Shown: in pieces, positions 11,499-22,379 of the stretch
Position numbering within the stretch: position 1 is the first letter of the stretch
Layout of the letters: every line of letters begins with the position of its first letter
Assembly: GCA_018105865.1 (NCBI GenBank)
Contig: CM030859.1
Coordinates: 6,256,443 to 6,320,442, forward strand
Origin: Metaphire vulgaris
Taxonomy: Eukaryota > Annelida > Clitellata > Crassiclitellata > Megascolecidae
DNA length: 64,000 nucleotides
Reading direction: 5' to 3'
Notes under the pieces: generated by a model
What the model was told of the DNA's origin: nothing
The model's input: the letters and a program-made list of their open reading frames with translations, nothing else
Database searches by the model: none
Made by a program: the position numbers and the translations under genes

Positions 11499-12136
11499 TT
11501 CTGGACTACTGGTTGGTAACATTGTGTAATACAACTAGTCAGCTAACCTAAGGCTACATGAATGTCGGACATGGATTAGAACTTCTAGAAGACTCGATAG
11601 GCTTGTTTAAAATATTTAGTAGATATAGTTTACCTATGAGCAGGCATTAGAGCTAAAGTTAAACAACAAAACGATTTTCCAAAGGAACTTTCTCGCTGGA
11701 GGAGTCAGAGACTCAGAGGACGCCATTAAAATTTAAGATTTATCATTATACATTACTTTACTGATGATGTCAGATGACGTCATCTGTATTTCCTTTATGC
11801 TTTCAGTAAGTAAAATGCATGCTGTCTGACAAACTGAACGCGATATACAAGTTACACTAATACACTTTACTTAATAATATTTTTTCTATTACTGCATTGG
11901 TAATTTGCTATAGTAGTGAGAAATTAAAATATAATTTTTTCGGGTAAAAACGGGTATACCCGTACCCGTTGCGCAATACCTGTACCCGACCCGTACCCAA
12001 AAAATGTGTACCCGACCCGTACCGCGGGTACGGGTAGGGTATACCCGCAGGTACGGGTATACCCACACATCCCTAGTTGGAATTAATATTTTTGCCTTAT
12101 TTTAGAAATGTAACTGAGCTATTATCAACGATTCCA

Positions 12137-13019
12137 CAATGTTAGAATCAATCACATGTAAAATGAATTTGATTAAAGATCAAGATAACTAGAGAGAAAT
12201 TGATCTCAGATCAAGATCAAAGATCACAAGAGTATATGTGATCTAAGATCAGGATCTCTTTACAAGTGATCTAAGTTCAAAGATTATATAAATATATTTA
12301 TTGTATCATGTATGATGTGTGATATGATACAAATGTGCACTGTACGATGCATAAAAACTTTTGTAATACTAATAAACACAACTGAAAACATGGAGTTCAG
12401 TTAAACAACAGTTACAACTGTCAGTTCACAGTCAGTGTTGAAAACGGCAGTTCATTTTCAGCATGAGCAGACGCTTGTTGAATGCAAGCTGCCCAAAATT
12501 TTTTTGCTTACACAGTAACAGCAATCAGCTACAACTTTTTCATTATCAATCTTATATATATATTTTGAAAACATTTGCATCTAAAATGCAAGGAATGTTT
12601 GATTTTTCCGCCACTTTACTCAATACACAAAACAGCAACAACATCGAATACATACAATGCAAGGAATGTTTGATTTTCCTCCCATTTTACTCAATACATG
12701 GAAACATCAGCAACATAGAATACTTAATGGTTGGCAATAAATTAGTGATGTTTCAAAGAGTAAGTTATCAATTTTTTGGTATTTAAAATAACATTTCAGA
12801 TGTTATTGTACCTTACTAGTATACCATATGATCACTTAGTTGGGAGAATACGTATAATTTGATCTTCGGCTACTTCTGTTGATAATAAAGATCAAAATCG
12901 CCAGAAAGGTGATTATAAGTCACAGTCAAAGATCACTATTAAAAACTGATCCAGATCAAAAGTCAAAAATCATGAATTATGATCTTAGATCACATGATCT
13001 AAGGTCACTCCCAACACTG
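12137..13019. mobile_element. Probable hAT-like MITE with GATC-rich ends
   Basis: The right end reads GGTCACTCCCAACACTG, the reverse complement of CAGTGTTGGGAGTGACC. Both ends carry many TGATCTNAGATCA-type repeats (12165-12290 and 12860-13005). A decayed left end CAATGTTAGAATCAATCAC starts at 12137, and the flanks CGATTCCA and TGACTCCA agree at 6 of 8 positions. There is no transposase. The middle (12463-12786) has an open frame without recognisable features. Confidence 0.5.
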
Positions 13020-13636
13020 TGACTCCATTACTATTGTTGAAAGTAATAGTCGGGCCATTGCTTTGTTATAATATTAATTGACTCTTCCACACTAACTTTG
13101 GCTGGCACTATTCATCTTGTGCTGAGTTCACGAGTTGCTACAAGAGCCAAAGTACAATTCGGCTTTCTTTAATTTCTACATCTGTTATTAAAATGCAGTG
13201 GCCTTTTTTACCTTGGCAACACTCTGAAATTAAGACAGTTTTCGGAAAATTTTTGTCCCGCTAATACTATGATACCATTAATTCTAGAGTTCAATTGCAT
13301 ATTTTTCTGTTTCTTTTTTCATAGTCTGCCTTGCTGCTTTTCCACTTCCACTTTGACTGGTAGCTGGAATTGACCTTTCCCAGCTGACCACTAAACTACG
13401 ACTGTAGCTATTTCAACTGTGGATTAAGCAGCAGCACTGCATAGGACTAAGCAGCTGCTACGATACCTGCTCTCGAAAGAGCTATAAAAATTCATAAGAT
13501 TTTACTTACTTATAAATGATTTATAAAATGAAAGAATTTGATTTTTTGCATTTTTAGAGTATGAACTGTATGCATCTCAACTTTCTTTTTGTTTGCCTGT
13601 AAAATATTACAGGTAGATTGGCTTTATTTCTTGTAG
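13020..13636. other. PLOD: PLOD intron remainder
   Basis: No gene seen. A LINE family A tail remnant (ATTCATAAGATTTTACTTACTTA, about 13485-13510) follows an AGCAGCTGCTACGATACC stretch like the 3' ends at 3190 and 5910. Confidence 0.5.
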
Positions 13637-13783
13637 GATACTAGATTACAAGGTGGATATGAAAATGTGCCAACAGTTGATATACACACTAATCAAATAG
13701 GATGGGAGCGACATTGGTTGCACTTTCTGCGTGAATTCATTGGCCCTGTGAATGCCAAGGTCTTTGAGGGATACTACACAGAG
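13637..13783 (+). CDS. PLOD: PLOD, dioxygenase-domain exon 2 of 4 in this window
   Basis: The 147-base exon encodes 49 residues ([17 protein letters not shown] ... VFEGYYTE). The acceptor is TTTCTTGTAG and the donor GAG|GTTAAT; both junctions are phase 0, so it joins the 6032-6136 exon in frame. [12 protein letters not shown] is a signature stretch of PLOD C-terminal domains, and the spacing to the next exon's HxD motif is as expected for the family. Conservation is strong and there are no stops, so the gene looks functional despite an upstream intron (6137-13636) filled by nested hAT and LINE insertions. Confidence 0.95.
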
Positions 13784-14474
13784 GTTAATGTTTCTTTATG
13801 CTGCTGCTGTGACATTTAGTTTATTTGTTGTTGAGTGAAGAGTTTTATACAGACTTCAATTATAATTGGTTTCCAGTTTCTCGTGCAATAAAAGTTAGGA
13901 TTTAAAAAGCAAAAATAACATTGCATCTGTTATCAATTACTTGAAATTTTATGATCTGTCAGGCATGCTAAACCTGCAGCCAGGTTTTATATGGCCTGCT
14001 TGATCACTTGAAAAATTTTAATTATAAGCAATTTGGCTACTTAATCAGGAAAAATTGTATCACGTTACAGTTGCTTACGTTTTGCTCACAAACACCAGTA
14101 AATTATATATATCTATCATGTTTATACTATACTAGCTGTTTGCCTTTCAAGAGTGATGGGAAAGCACGGCTAGGTTATTTTACCTGTGAATGTAAGAAAT
14201 TCATCTAAAGGTTTCGTCTAAGTGCAAAAAATTGTCTAGTAACTTTGGCCATCATGGAAAAGATAGGCTTACTCAATGCATTTCTCACGAAGGCTCTCGT
14301 TGAAGACATTGTGCCCCTGACGATGTTATATTTGGCATTAATGAGTAAACCTGTTAACAGGCATAGACTCTACCTACCAAAAGTGGCATGATTAGAAAAT
14401 CACATCATCTCACCAAGCTCTGCCAACCAACATAGCATGATATTATTCATACATTGTGCATGTATGTTTATTAT
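13784..14474. other. PLOD: PLOD intron, AT-rich, no feature
   Basis: I see no coding exon, RNA gene or clear repeat end here. Confidence 0.5.
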
Positions 14475-15016
14475 TAATATTAACTAGAAAGATGCTCACT
14501 TTGCTCGCAGTGCAGGATAATACTAAAACCCAATCATTGAATTCATGCTGAACAACGTTTCAATGATGTACATACGCCACCTAGCCAAGCTCTGCGCCAC
14601 GTGACAATTAGGCCTATGTACGTTAAAATCAGGCAACTGTGACCATTTGTGACGCTGTACACGTATTTTTTGTGTATGTTAAAATTGCGCAACTTCCTCA
14701 AGCTACGCCCACCAACGCATCGCGGCGTTGTACACATTATGACGCTGCAATGAACAATTGAACGTACGCTTCGTCAAACGCTTCTTCAAAGTTTCCAATA
14801 GCAATGTCGTCTTCGATTCGCCCACCAACACATCGCGACATTGTACGCATTATGACGCAACGTACGCTTCGTCAAACGCTTTGCGTCGCCGTTCGCTTCG
14901 TGAAGCGAACTCGCCTAAGGTTCCAGAACGACCGATCAGAACGCTCACCCAGCCAACCAATCAGAATGCTTGAAGGTAACAGAGAGACATACAGAGCAAG
15001 GATCTTAATATTATAG
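14475..15016 (+). repeat. Interspersed repeat R1 (CGCTTCGCTCGC / ATTATAGAT), copy 1
   Basis: It begins ACTAGAAAGATGCTCACTTTG followed by CTCGCAGTGCAGGATAATAC and ends with GGTAACAGAGAGACATACAG and AATATTATAGATT. The interior has repeated CGTACGCTTCGTCAAACGCT and CCAATCAGAACGCT-like units. A second copy is at 28494-28853. Neither has an ORF of note. It could be a Helitron-like or other non-autonomous element; no terminal inverted repeat is obvious. It sits in a PLOD intron. Confidence 0.6.
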
Positions 15017-15034
15017 ATTATACAACTTATATGG

Positions 15035-15490
15035 TTCAGTAAACATAGCTAAGGCCAAAGACAAGAGTGCTTTAACACTTGTCACTTATATCTGATGTTA
15101 AATAAGTGTATTTTAAGATTCCTTATGAAAATCTCGGCAGAGTCAGCTTTAGTCACGCTATTGGGCAGATTTCCATAGGACCGGATTTCCTTATGAGACC
15201 AATCTTTCCCCAAACCAATCTTTCTCAAAACTTAGAAGTCTTCTATGGAGGAGGGACAAGTAATTGGACCCAACTGCTGAACCAATGCTGCGATTGTTGT
15301 TCATTCACCATGGATCTTTTCACCAGTGTAGCTAGGTAGTCAGAGCAGTAGGGGTCATGTAGAGCTCGATATGTGAGCCAGCAGCGCTTATAAACAATGC
15401 GTTCCTGAACTCGGAGCCAATGGAGCCGGTCTCTCAGCACTGTCAGCAGTAGCGTAACATGTTCATTCCAGTGGCTTCCAAAAACCAATC
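15035..15490 (-). mobile_element. LINE family B 3' end fragment
   Basis: The minus frame 15488-15243 reads HWNEHVTLLLTVLRDRLHWL then ERIVYKRCWLTYRALHDPYC, which matches the thumb/C-terminal region of the family B copies at 26820-26930 and 29150-29270. The remaining C-terminus and 3' UTR (CTTTGGCCTTAGCTATG on the minus strand) run to about 15035. It is 5'-truncated and inactive. Confidence 0.8.
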
Positions 15491-15539
15491 AAGCAGATAG
15501 ATTTAGCACCAACTGTAAGCGATTCAACTGACAATCCGG

Positions 15540-15770
15540 GAGATCAAGTAACTGAGGATGGCATTAGTTGCAGTACCTAGAGCGGGAGTGTGACACCATT
15601 ATGTCACACTCATCTTTCGGTCCCTGATAGAATCATTAGTTGCAGCGACCGGAGGGGGTGCGACATAACGGCCGAGGTGGTCTATCATTAGCTGCAGTGC
15701 CCAAAGGAGGAGTGTGGTTATTTAGGTTTACTAGGTGGTTCACTAGGTGGTTCACTAGGTGGCACTTCGG
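15540..15770. repeat. Short degenerate tandem units (ATTAGTTGCAG...GGAG)
   Basis: Three units start CATTAGTTGCAGT (15559), CATTAGTTGCAGC (15627) and CATTAGCTGCAGT (15685), each followed by GGGAGTGTG- or GGGGGTGCG-like sequence, with a fourth start at 16303. A 14-bp tandem (ACTAGGTGGTTC) follows at 15728-15762. The origin is unknown. Bases 15770-16300 hold no supported gene. Confidence 0.5.
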
Positions 15771-16389
15771 TGTGTAAACCAACAGATGTGAACTCTCGAG
15801 CGTTAGCAAACTTTCTCCGGCTCTTACTGTGGAAAAAAACTTAAGTTTTTCGATAAATCATCAAGTTACTAGACGGAGCCGCACCTGAAACGATCGCTGG
15901 GTAGTTTTTGGACGTATTTTCTTCGGACAGAGCAGAATTATTATGGGATGATCTGGGCATCGATTCTATGCTGCCATTTTGACGTACACGGGCGGTGTGT
16001 CGAAATGCTAACGGAAAATTCTCTTCTCTTCGTGTATATGGCTCCCAAGTTGTTCAGCAGGGTAAAGCATTTCAGCTGATCAGACTGCAGATACTGCCGG
16101 GGGTCGCGAATGCTCGGGAACTTCACATATAACATCAACCTCCAGAGTTGGGTTGGGCAATTGGGCACTTGTTTACAATACACGCGCAAATGATATTAGG
16201 CTATATGAAACTAGACACTACCACTAACAATATGCACCATTTAAAAATTAAATCATCCCTGGAGAACTATGTGAAAAATTAACTTTAATATCATTATTAA
16301 TCGCATTAGTTGCAGCAGCCAGAAGCATAAATAGATATGTTAAACTACCACAGAATTCAAATACTTAAGTAAGAGAGTAGGTGCTGCTC

Positions 16390-16670
16390 GACAGGGGTTT
16401 AGTTAATCAATGAAGGGCTTAGTTACTAATTAATTAATTTAATAAATAATTTAAGTAATTAAATTTAATTAGTTGAATAAATTTAATTTTGTTTAATGAA
16501 TTTAATTGTAATTTAACTTATTATTATTAATTAATTAATTAATTGTACTTAATTCTTATTTAATCTAATTTTATTTAATTTAACTATTTTAATTAAGTCA
16601 ATTAATTTAAGTAATTAAATAAATAAATAAATATATAATTAATTAATTAGTAACTAACACATCCGAAAAA
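16390..16670. repeat. AT-rich low-complexity (TTAATTAA-like)
   Basis: A degenerate run of AATTAATTTAAT words with almost no G or C. Confidence 0.85.
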
Positions 16671-16939
16671 ATCACAAATGGCAGTCTTAGGTAGGTCTTA
16701 GGTAGGTTTTAATGCTGCTATAAAACATTCAGCATTCATGTCCACAGAGTTATTTGCATGCCACAATCACGCAAGATGAATCTACAAATGTTGTCTACCG
16801 TATATAGTACTTGTGGATAAGTAAAAAAATGTATGCCTTAAAATACACTTTAAAACACCGAGTAGACTTATCTGCGAGTCATTGCAATTTCCCAAAGAAT
16901 TTTTGTAAAGGAACACATTGCCTAATGCATTACAATGAC

Positions 16940-17115
16940 CTTTGGCCTGTAAACAGCTTGGAGATGTTGGATTGGGGAAGGGGAGAGGCTGTATGTTTGA
17001 CTGCGCGGCCCACGTTGGCCTCCGTGTACGGCAAATACCTTTGACCTGTAAACAACCTGGAGACATCAGATTGGGGGGAGGGGAGAGGCTGTCTGTTTGA
17101 CCGCACAGCCGACCT
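16940..17115. repeat. Two direct copies of a 75-bp segment
   Basis: CCTTTGGCCTGTAAACAGCT ... GAGGCTGT (16940-16992) recurs as CCTTTGACCTGTAAACAACC ... GAGGCTGT (17037-17091), with GGCCTCCGTGTA / GGCCTCTGTTGA following. It is a simple local duplication with no gene. Confidence 0.6.
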
Positions 17116-17279
17116 TGGCCTCTGTTGACTCAATTTCAGTGTAGATTGGCTATTATTAGGCAATTCAAGAAATCTGTAAGCTCCTACATTTTTTGTCAAT
17201 TTATATGTGGGTCATAGGAAATTACAATTTTTTACCTAAAAACGGGGTCGACCTATCTGTGAAGTCGACTTGTCCGCGA

Positions 17280-17660
17280 GTATGTATTATTATTATTATT
17301 ATTAGCTAGACGATTTCTATAGCGCAATAAGCATGGCAAAAGTGGCCAAAGACAAGAGCGCTTTACAAAACTACGAATATCCGATGGTGAATAAGTAAGT
17401 CTTAAGATTGAGTAGAAAAATTCCAAGAGAGTCAAGTTTGTGACAAAGTCCGGTAGTGAGTTCCACAGTCCTGGATTGCCCCGTGTAACCGACCTGTCCC
17501 CGAACTTAGCCGTTTTAGACGGGGGAGGCACTAGCAGTTTAATGCGACTGCCAGATCTTAGCAGCCGACGTCGTTCCAGCGTCGTGGTACGCTGTAGGAG
17601 GGAGGCAATGTAGTCCGGACAAGTGGGGTCATGTAACGCCCGGTAAGTTAGTATGGTAAT
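17280..17660 (-). mobile_element. LINE family B 3' end fragment with (TAA)n tail
   Basis: On the minus strand it reads LTYRALHDPTCPDYI-like, then VPPPSKTAKFGDRSV and GNPGLWNSLPDFV, the usual C-terminal phrase. It then has a 3' UTR with CTCTTGTCTTTGGCC and a short AAT repeat (17284-17303). It is 5'-truncated at about 17660. Confidence 0.85.
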
Positions 17661-17790
17661 AGTATTAGCACATTGACTGTTCTGTTCTGTTCTTTAGCCA
17701 CCCTCGATGCGAGGTTGGGCTACACTATGTATCACATCTCTCCATGTCTCTCGTTCTTCTGTTTTCCGAATCATGTTTTGGAACGAGAGT

Positions 17791-17856
17791 CCAGTCCATG
17801 TCGTTATGTTGCACATTGACTGCCAGGCCAAAGTGCAACATAACAACATGGACTGG
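17791..17856. repeat. Short perfect-looking hairpin
   Basis: CCAGTCCATGTCGTTATGTT (17791 on) pairs with AACATAACAACATGGACTGG (ending 17856) across a short loop holding CATTGACTGCCAGGCC, which is repeated just after. It may be the remains of a small foldback element. Confidence 0.6.
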
Positions 17857-18078
17857 ACACATTGACTGCCAGGCCAAAATTCCCCAGACACCAAAGCAAA
17901 AGTATGAGAAAACTAAAGAACTAAAATTTTCTTTTTCTTATTTTTTCATAATGTTCTATCAAGTAAAACTTAGTTGTAAATTTATAAAAATTATGTGTTA
18001 TATTAATTAAATGAATTAGTAATAATATATACGGTATGTCACACGTACAGTATATGTTGAAGTTTGAAGTCCTCCTTA

Positions 18079-18235
18079 GTCCTCCATAAATTATGTCACG
18101 TGGTTAGAGGGGTCCAGCCATTTGGTACAAAGTGTGACGACGGGAGGGTTCCGTAAATGTGACGTCATGCAACAAAATTAATTAGGTCATGACCTTTGAC
18201 CTTTTTTTGATGGGGCCTATCATCTCTGGAATGAA
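18079..18235. mobile_element. Truncated MITE-B (GTCCATAAATTACGT type)
   Basis: CCTCCATAAATTATGTCACG followed by GGGGTCCAGCCATTTGGTAC matches the left half of the complete copies at 23527-23872 and 56537-56918. The right half is missing. Confidence 0.65.
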
Positions 18236-18391
18236 GTGCCAAGGACATAAAAAATAAAAAATATAAATATAAAAATATATATATGTTGTGAATTGTTCAT
18301 TTAATGTGACAGAATTTAAATGATACTGTGAATGTGACTTTCATTATATTTATATTAATGCTTTTAATTTTCCTTGAATTTTTTGGCATAG

Positions 18392-18517
18392 GGACGCGCT
18401 ATCATGAACTTTGTTGTTCGCTATCGACCTGGAGAACAAGATCGCCTCCGTCCTCATTCAGACTCCTCCACCTATACTATTAACCTTGCACTCAATACAC
18501 CTAATGTTGATTATGAG
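18392..18517 (+). CDS. PLOD: PLOD, exon with the HxD iron-binding motif
   Basis: The 126-base exon encodes 42 residues, [11 protein letters not shown] through [20 protein letters not shown] contains the HxD pair that binds Fe(II) in 2-oxoglutarate dioxygenases (human PLODs have PHHDSS or PHHDAS at this place). The acceptor is TTTGGCATAG. The downstream boundary needed to join the last exon is TATGAG|GCAAGC, a GC donor rather than GT; GC-AG introns are a known minor class. Both junctions are phase 0. Confidence 0.94.
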
Positions 18518-19083
18518 GCAAGCCAAATTTTTATCTCACCATCTTGTTGCTCTCTCCAAGTTTTCAATATATGTTCAGTCAGTCTTATAAGTGGTACTAA
18601 ATGATTTTGAACTATAATTCATTTGTTGTTCTTTAAATTAATCTTATTTCTAAATTTACATTGAATATATTCTAAAATGCTGAAGAAATCAGTTTTTTAA
18701 TCAACTGAACACTACATTGTCACTGTTTAGTTTTTTGATCATTGTTTGAGGTCAACCATGCATTTATACCTTACTGAAAAAGTCTTTATTTAATATCAGT
18801 TATCTCATCCTCATCTAAACAAATTTTATGGAACCAAGATGAGATGCCAAAGGCAACCTGCAGTAATAATGATCAAAGGAGGGTTGACCAGGGCTCATTG
18901 CTCAACTCGAAATCACTACCATCAAGCAGGCATGCTCAACCTTTATCTGAAACTTAGCTGCATTATTATTCTTTCTGAGTGCTCACCATGGCTGCATGTG
19001 AGACCAAATTTTTCAAAAGTTGTATGAGGGACAAAAACTGTGGAGGTGCCAGTGTCTTATTTGTGCTCCTCATTTCTCTCTCT
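18518..19083. other. PLOD: PLOD intron, no feature recognised
   Basis: The intron starts with a GC donor. I find no coding exon or repeat boundary in this AT-rich stretch. Confidence 0.5.
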
Positions 19084-19250
19084 CTATGGTATAGCATGGT
19101 CATCCATCCTCATTGCTGAGGGTCGAAGACTATGCAGATAGAAGACAAGGATCTCCAGTTTCTCCACGCATCTCTGTCTTTTGCCGCTATGATGCAGGTG
19201 CTGATTGGTTTTCCTGTCCATTCCACATCTTCCATTGCTTATAGCAGAGG
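19084..19250 (-). mobile_element. RTE-like LINE 3' scrap
   Basis: Minus-strand sequence AATGGACAGGAAAACCAATC ... GGCAAAAGACAGAGATGCGT ... CGACCCTCAGCAATGAGGAT matches the C-terminal end of the 22380-22735 copy. Only the last about 55 codons survive, with frameshifts. Confidence 0.7.
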
Positions 19251-19254
19251 TTAC

Positions 19255-19330
19255 CAAACTGTGGTCCATGGGCCACTTGTGGCCCACCAGCTCTCAAAGT
19301 GGCCTACAAGGCCTCACCAATATTTGATAT
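19255..19330. mobile_element. Left end of a hAT MITE (CAGAGGTTACCAAAC)
   Basis: CAGAGGTTACCAAACTGTGG and GGGCCACTTGTGGCCC resemble the CAGNGGTTCCCAAACTGTGG ends of animal hAT MITEs. No matching right end was identified nearby. Confidence 0.4.
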
Positions 19331-19467
19331 AACGTATTTTTTTAATAATTTCCCAAATTTATTGACATTCTGATAAATAAATCATAACTACCGTATTATC
19401 TCGGGTATAATATGCACTTTTTCCCCAAAAAAATGCTAAAATGTCTGGGTGCATATTATGCATAGGT

Positions 19468-19767
19468 AACTGTCAGGACAGTCTGCAGCGGTACACAGCC
19501 TTGTACCAGCATGACCCAGTGGTATAGGTTGGGTTAGCGCTGCCTGGGACGAAAGAGCCGTGTGAGAAGCAAAACAAAAGGCCATCGGCACTAGAGTTTC
19601 TCTGGCATACCTTTGCTTTTCAATACTATGGTAGGAGGCTATTTCTCTTTCTTCCACTTATAATTTTCTGCCCTTACACATTTTTACCCTTCAGCGCCAA
19701 CCCACCCTATACCACTGGGTCATGCTGGTACAAGGCTGTGGACCACTGCAGACATTCCTGACAGTTG
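19468..19767. repeat. Inverted repeat with 75-bp arms
   Basis: The left arm (19468-19542, AACTGTCAGGACAGTCTGCA ... TTAGCGCTG) is the reverse complement of the right arm (19692-19767) with about nine of ten bases alike. The 150-bp middle has no ORF of note. The arms contain TTGTACCAGCATGACCCAGT. Confidence 0.75.
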
Positions 19768-19789
19768 CGGCAACCAACATAACATAACA

Positions 19790-20215
19790 TAACAGCTGCA
19801 GTGTAGTTTCAGTTATTGATTATATTTCAGTTACAGTTAAAGTTATTGAGATTATTTTCCAGTTATAGTTACAGTTAAAGTTATTGTCAGTTTTCAGGTA
19901 CAGTTTCAGTTAAATTTTTTCAGTTATTTTCAGTTAATCGCAATAGAACACATTAATGAAATTTTTTATGGTTTTTCTTCATAAGCAATAACTCTATTCT
20001 CTCTAATTGATTGAAAAATCTACTTATGTGTCCATATTTTTACAAACATGCACGTCCATCAAAACATGACGTAAATATTTTCGGAATATCGAGAGTTTCA
20101 ATGTGTTCAATAAAAAATCTTTTTGAGGGTGTTTGACTTTTAAGTTTGTCATTTTTCAGTTATTTTAACTATTTCAATTATTTATTTTTCAGTTACAGTT
20201 ATTGGTATTTTTCAG
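19790..20215. repeat. Degenerate CAGTTACAGTTA repeat
   Basis: Many copies of CAGTTA/CAGTTT/AAAGTTATT words, resuming at 20555-20640 after a MITE. Similar words in both orientations recur at 29785-29930 (GTTAACTGTAACTGA). They resemble subterminal repeats of hAT-type elements, but I found no clear ends. Confidence 0.5.
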
Positions 20216-20546
20216 CAGGGCCGCCGAGAGAATTTCCGGGCCCTGGTGCAATAAATAGTCACGGGTCCCTGACCTACCAAGTGTGTGAAAAAGTTGATGA
20301 CCTATTTTTGCTTGTCAGTCTTTTTATGGCTCATGGCATTGATTACTTAACACCATTGGCCCGGGCCCCTAATCAGACATTCGCCAGGGTCCCTGAGCTC
20401 ATGGCGAAGATGACCTGTTTTCGGTTGTCAGAGTCTTTTTCAGGGTTCACACTATTGTTAATACGTCATCATCACCGGACCTGGGCCCCTTTGAGCTTCA
20501 TGGGCCCCAGAACAATGTACCGGCTGCACCCCTCTTCTCAGGCCTG
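20216..20546. mobile_element. hAT MITE (CAGGGCCG / CAGGCCTG ends), 331 bp
   Basis: Flanked by an exact 8-bp duplication TTTTTCAG (20208-20215, 20547-20554). Left end CAGGGCCGCCGAGAG; right end, reversed, CAGGCCTGAGAAGAG. It contains two copies of the GATGACC...GTCA motif (20296-20317, 20409-20430). It is inserted into the CAGTTA repeat within the last PLOD intron. Confidence 0.85.
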
Positions 20547-20554
20547 TTTTTCAG

Positions 20555-21351
20555 TTATAGTTTCAGTTACAGTTAACTGATTTGTTATTTTTCAGTTAAC
20601 TTATATTTTAGTTACAGTTACAGTTAACTTAGCTGTACAGCTGACATAAGATAAGCTGATACATAACTTAGCTGTACAGCTGACATAAGATAAGCTGATA
20701 CAAAGGCCCAAATCTGTGTTCTGTAGTCTGTTGACACAATTTCTGCAGAATTAGAATCAGGTTGCCTGCACCTCCGCATAGCCCACACCTGGTATTTTTG
20801 TTTGCATAGTCCACGGGCAGTCTGAGCAAAAATAAGGTAGTTGCGTTGTATGACGTGTCTTTTGAGCAACAAGTAATAACAGTTGTACATGATTTGCATA
20901 AATGTGATTCGACCATCAAAATGTTTCTTCCGACATGATAATTTACTCCTTTAAATTTCAAAGTGAGAACTTTAAAATATATGCTGCTATTGATTCCCTA
21001 ATTGTATATGGCAGATTATTGACTCCCTGACAAATGGTTCTTTCCCCTTATCACTGTCACTGTGTCACTGTTTTAGGTCTTCTAGTGAGGAGAAGTCATA
21101 AACATTAAGGGATTCGTTTTTGCCAGAGAATCAGAGGGCAAGAGGCTTTGGGTTCTATTGCTAATACTGGCACAGTAAAAAAATTAAGATGTTATATTAA
21201 AAAATTATTATCAATTTTTTTGACGAGAGGTTGAATGACTCACAAGCCATATAAAGTTGGAAGAAGTGGTGGAAATTGTGTTAAAAAAATTGTTGGGCAG
21301 TTCAAGATGGTTCCTAAATGTTAATGAAGTTGCTCAATGACACATTGTTAG
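20555..21351. other. PLOD: PLOD intron end
   Basis: It starts with CAGTTA-rich repeat and a 40-bp direct repeat (AACTTAGCTGTACAGCTGAC at about 20625 and 20666). No exon is seen before 21352. Confidence 0.5.
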
Positions 21352-21507
21352 GGTGGTGGTGTTCGATTCCTTCGCTACAACTGTAGCATCACAGATTTGC
21401 GGAAGGGATGGCTACTGATGCACCCAGGGCGGCTTACCCACCACCATGAAGGACTTCCAACAACAAAAGGAACTCGATACATCATGGTCTCATTCATTGA
21501 TCCGTAG
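21352..21507 (+). CDS. PLOD: PLOD, terminal coding exon with distal His and 2-OG Arg
   Basis: The exon follows an acceptor (CACATTGTTAG) and encodes 51 residues plus [15 protein letters not shown] continues the DYE of the previous exon exactly as in known PLODs. [20 protein letters not shown] contains the distal iron-binding His (third of HHH) and, ten residues later, the Arg that holds the 2-oxoglutarate carboxylate. The protein ends IMVSFIDP, matching the conserved SFVDP-type C-terminus. Together the four exons give 177 residues. The 3' UTR starts at 21508; a possible ATTAAA lies at 22301, but I cannot fix the polyadenylation site. Confidence 0.95.
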   Translation, partial: GGGVRFLRYNCSITDLRKGWLLMHPGRLTHHHEGLPTTKGTRYIMVSFIDP

Positions 21508-22379
21508 ATCAAAACAGGATCTGGTTAAATTGATGCTATGCAACTTATTTAATTGAGTTCTATTTAACTGCTATGTTAGAAATCCATACTAGATTTGTCT
21601 GCAATTAGTTTTACAGTCAATTTTTATGTTTTTATATGATTTTTAACCTGTTTATAAGATCAAAAAACAAGTCATTGAGTTACTTTTTGTAATCGCAGTT
21701 TAGAGAGTTTAATTACTATGGAAGTTAGTGATTTGAATGACAATTTATAATTAATTGCATATTACATTCAGTATTTCTATTCTGTAATTTTTGTAGTAAT
21801 TAGATATAGTTCTTTTATCATAATTGTGTGTAATTGGATTAATGCAGTGGTCCATAAATTTGGCCTGTCAAAGTGTTTTGAGTAGCCCACAAGATTTTCT
21901 TCTTTAACAATTTTTTCATATTTTGCCTCACTTGTTTTTGTGTATCAATTAGGCCTACTATGCTAACATGCTAACTGTAATTGTATGTTTGATTGGTGTT
22001 TGTTTGGTACATATTTCCAAGATCATAGTATCGTAACATTTTATGATTACAAGATCTATGTGCCATGAAATGATAAGACATTTTATTCTGTTCCTTATTT
22101 GATAATTTTGGCAATACATTTACTGCAAAATTCAGTACTAATGTTGAAAAATCCTCGTGTTTTGAAATATTTTTTTAATACTCTGCATTATTTAACCAAT
22201 GCTTTATTGAATAGCCTGCTTCTAATGCTACATACATACCGGTACCTGTACTTGTCTTGTTCGTTTTCTTTCATGAGAGGGGAGACTAACTAAGGGGGGA
22301 ATTAAAATTCAAAATTATAAAACAGAATTTAGTGATTGTCATTATATAAGATAAGATCAGAAAAGAATCACTGCTTTCG
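21508..22379. other. PLOD: PLOD 3' UTR and flank
   Basis: AT-rich, with no further coding exon. The end of the UTR is not resolvable by eye. Confidence 0.5.

Larger units (their letters stand above)
6469..12075 (+). mobile_element. hAT-like non-autonomous element, outer copy
   Basis: Ends TAGAGATGTGCGGGTA (6469) and ...CCCACACATCCCTA (12075) are flanked by an exact 8-bp duplication, GTTGGAAT (6461-6468 and 12076-12083), the target length of hAT transposons. Both subterminal regions are packed with TACCCGTACCCG-type repeats (6480-6605 and 11940-12075). After removing the inner copy (7100-11498 plus its target duplication) the element is about 1.2 kb. I see no transposase, so it would be moved in trans. 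It lies in a PLOD intron. Confidence 0.85.
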
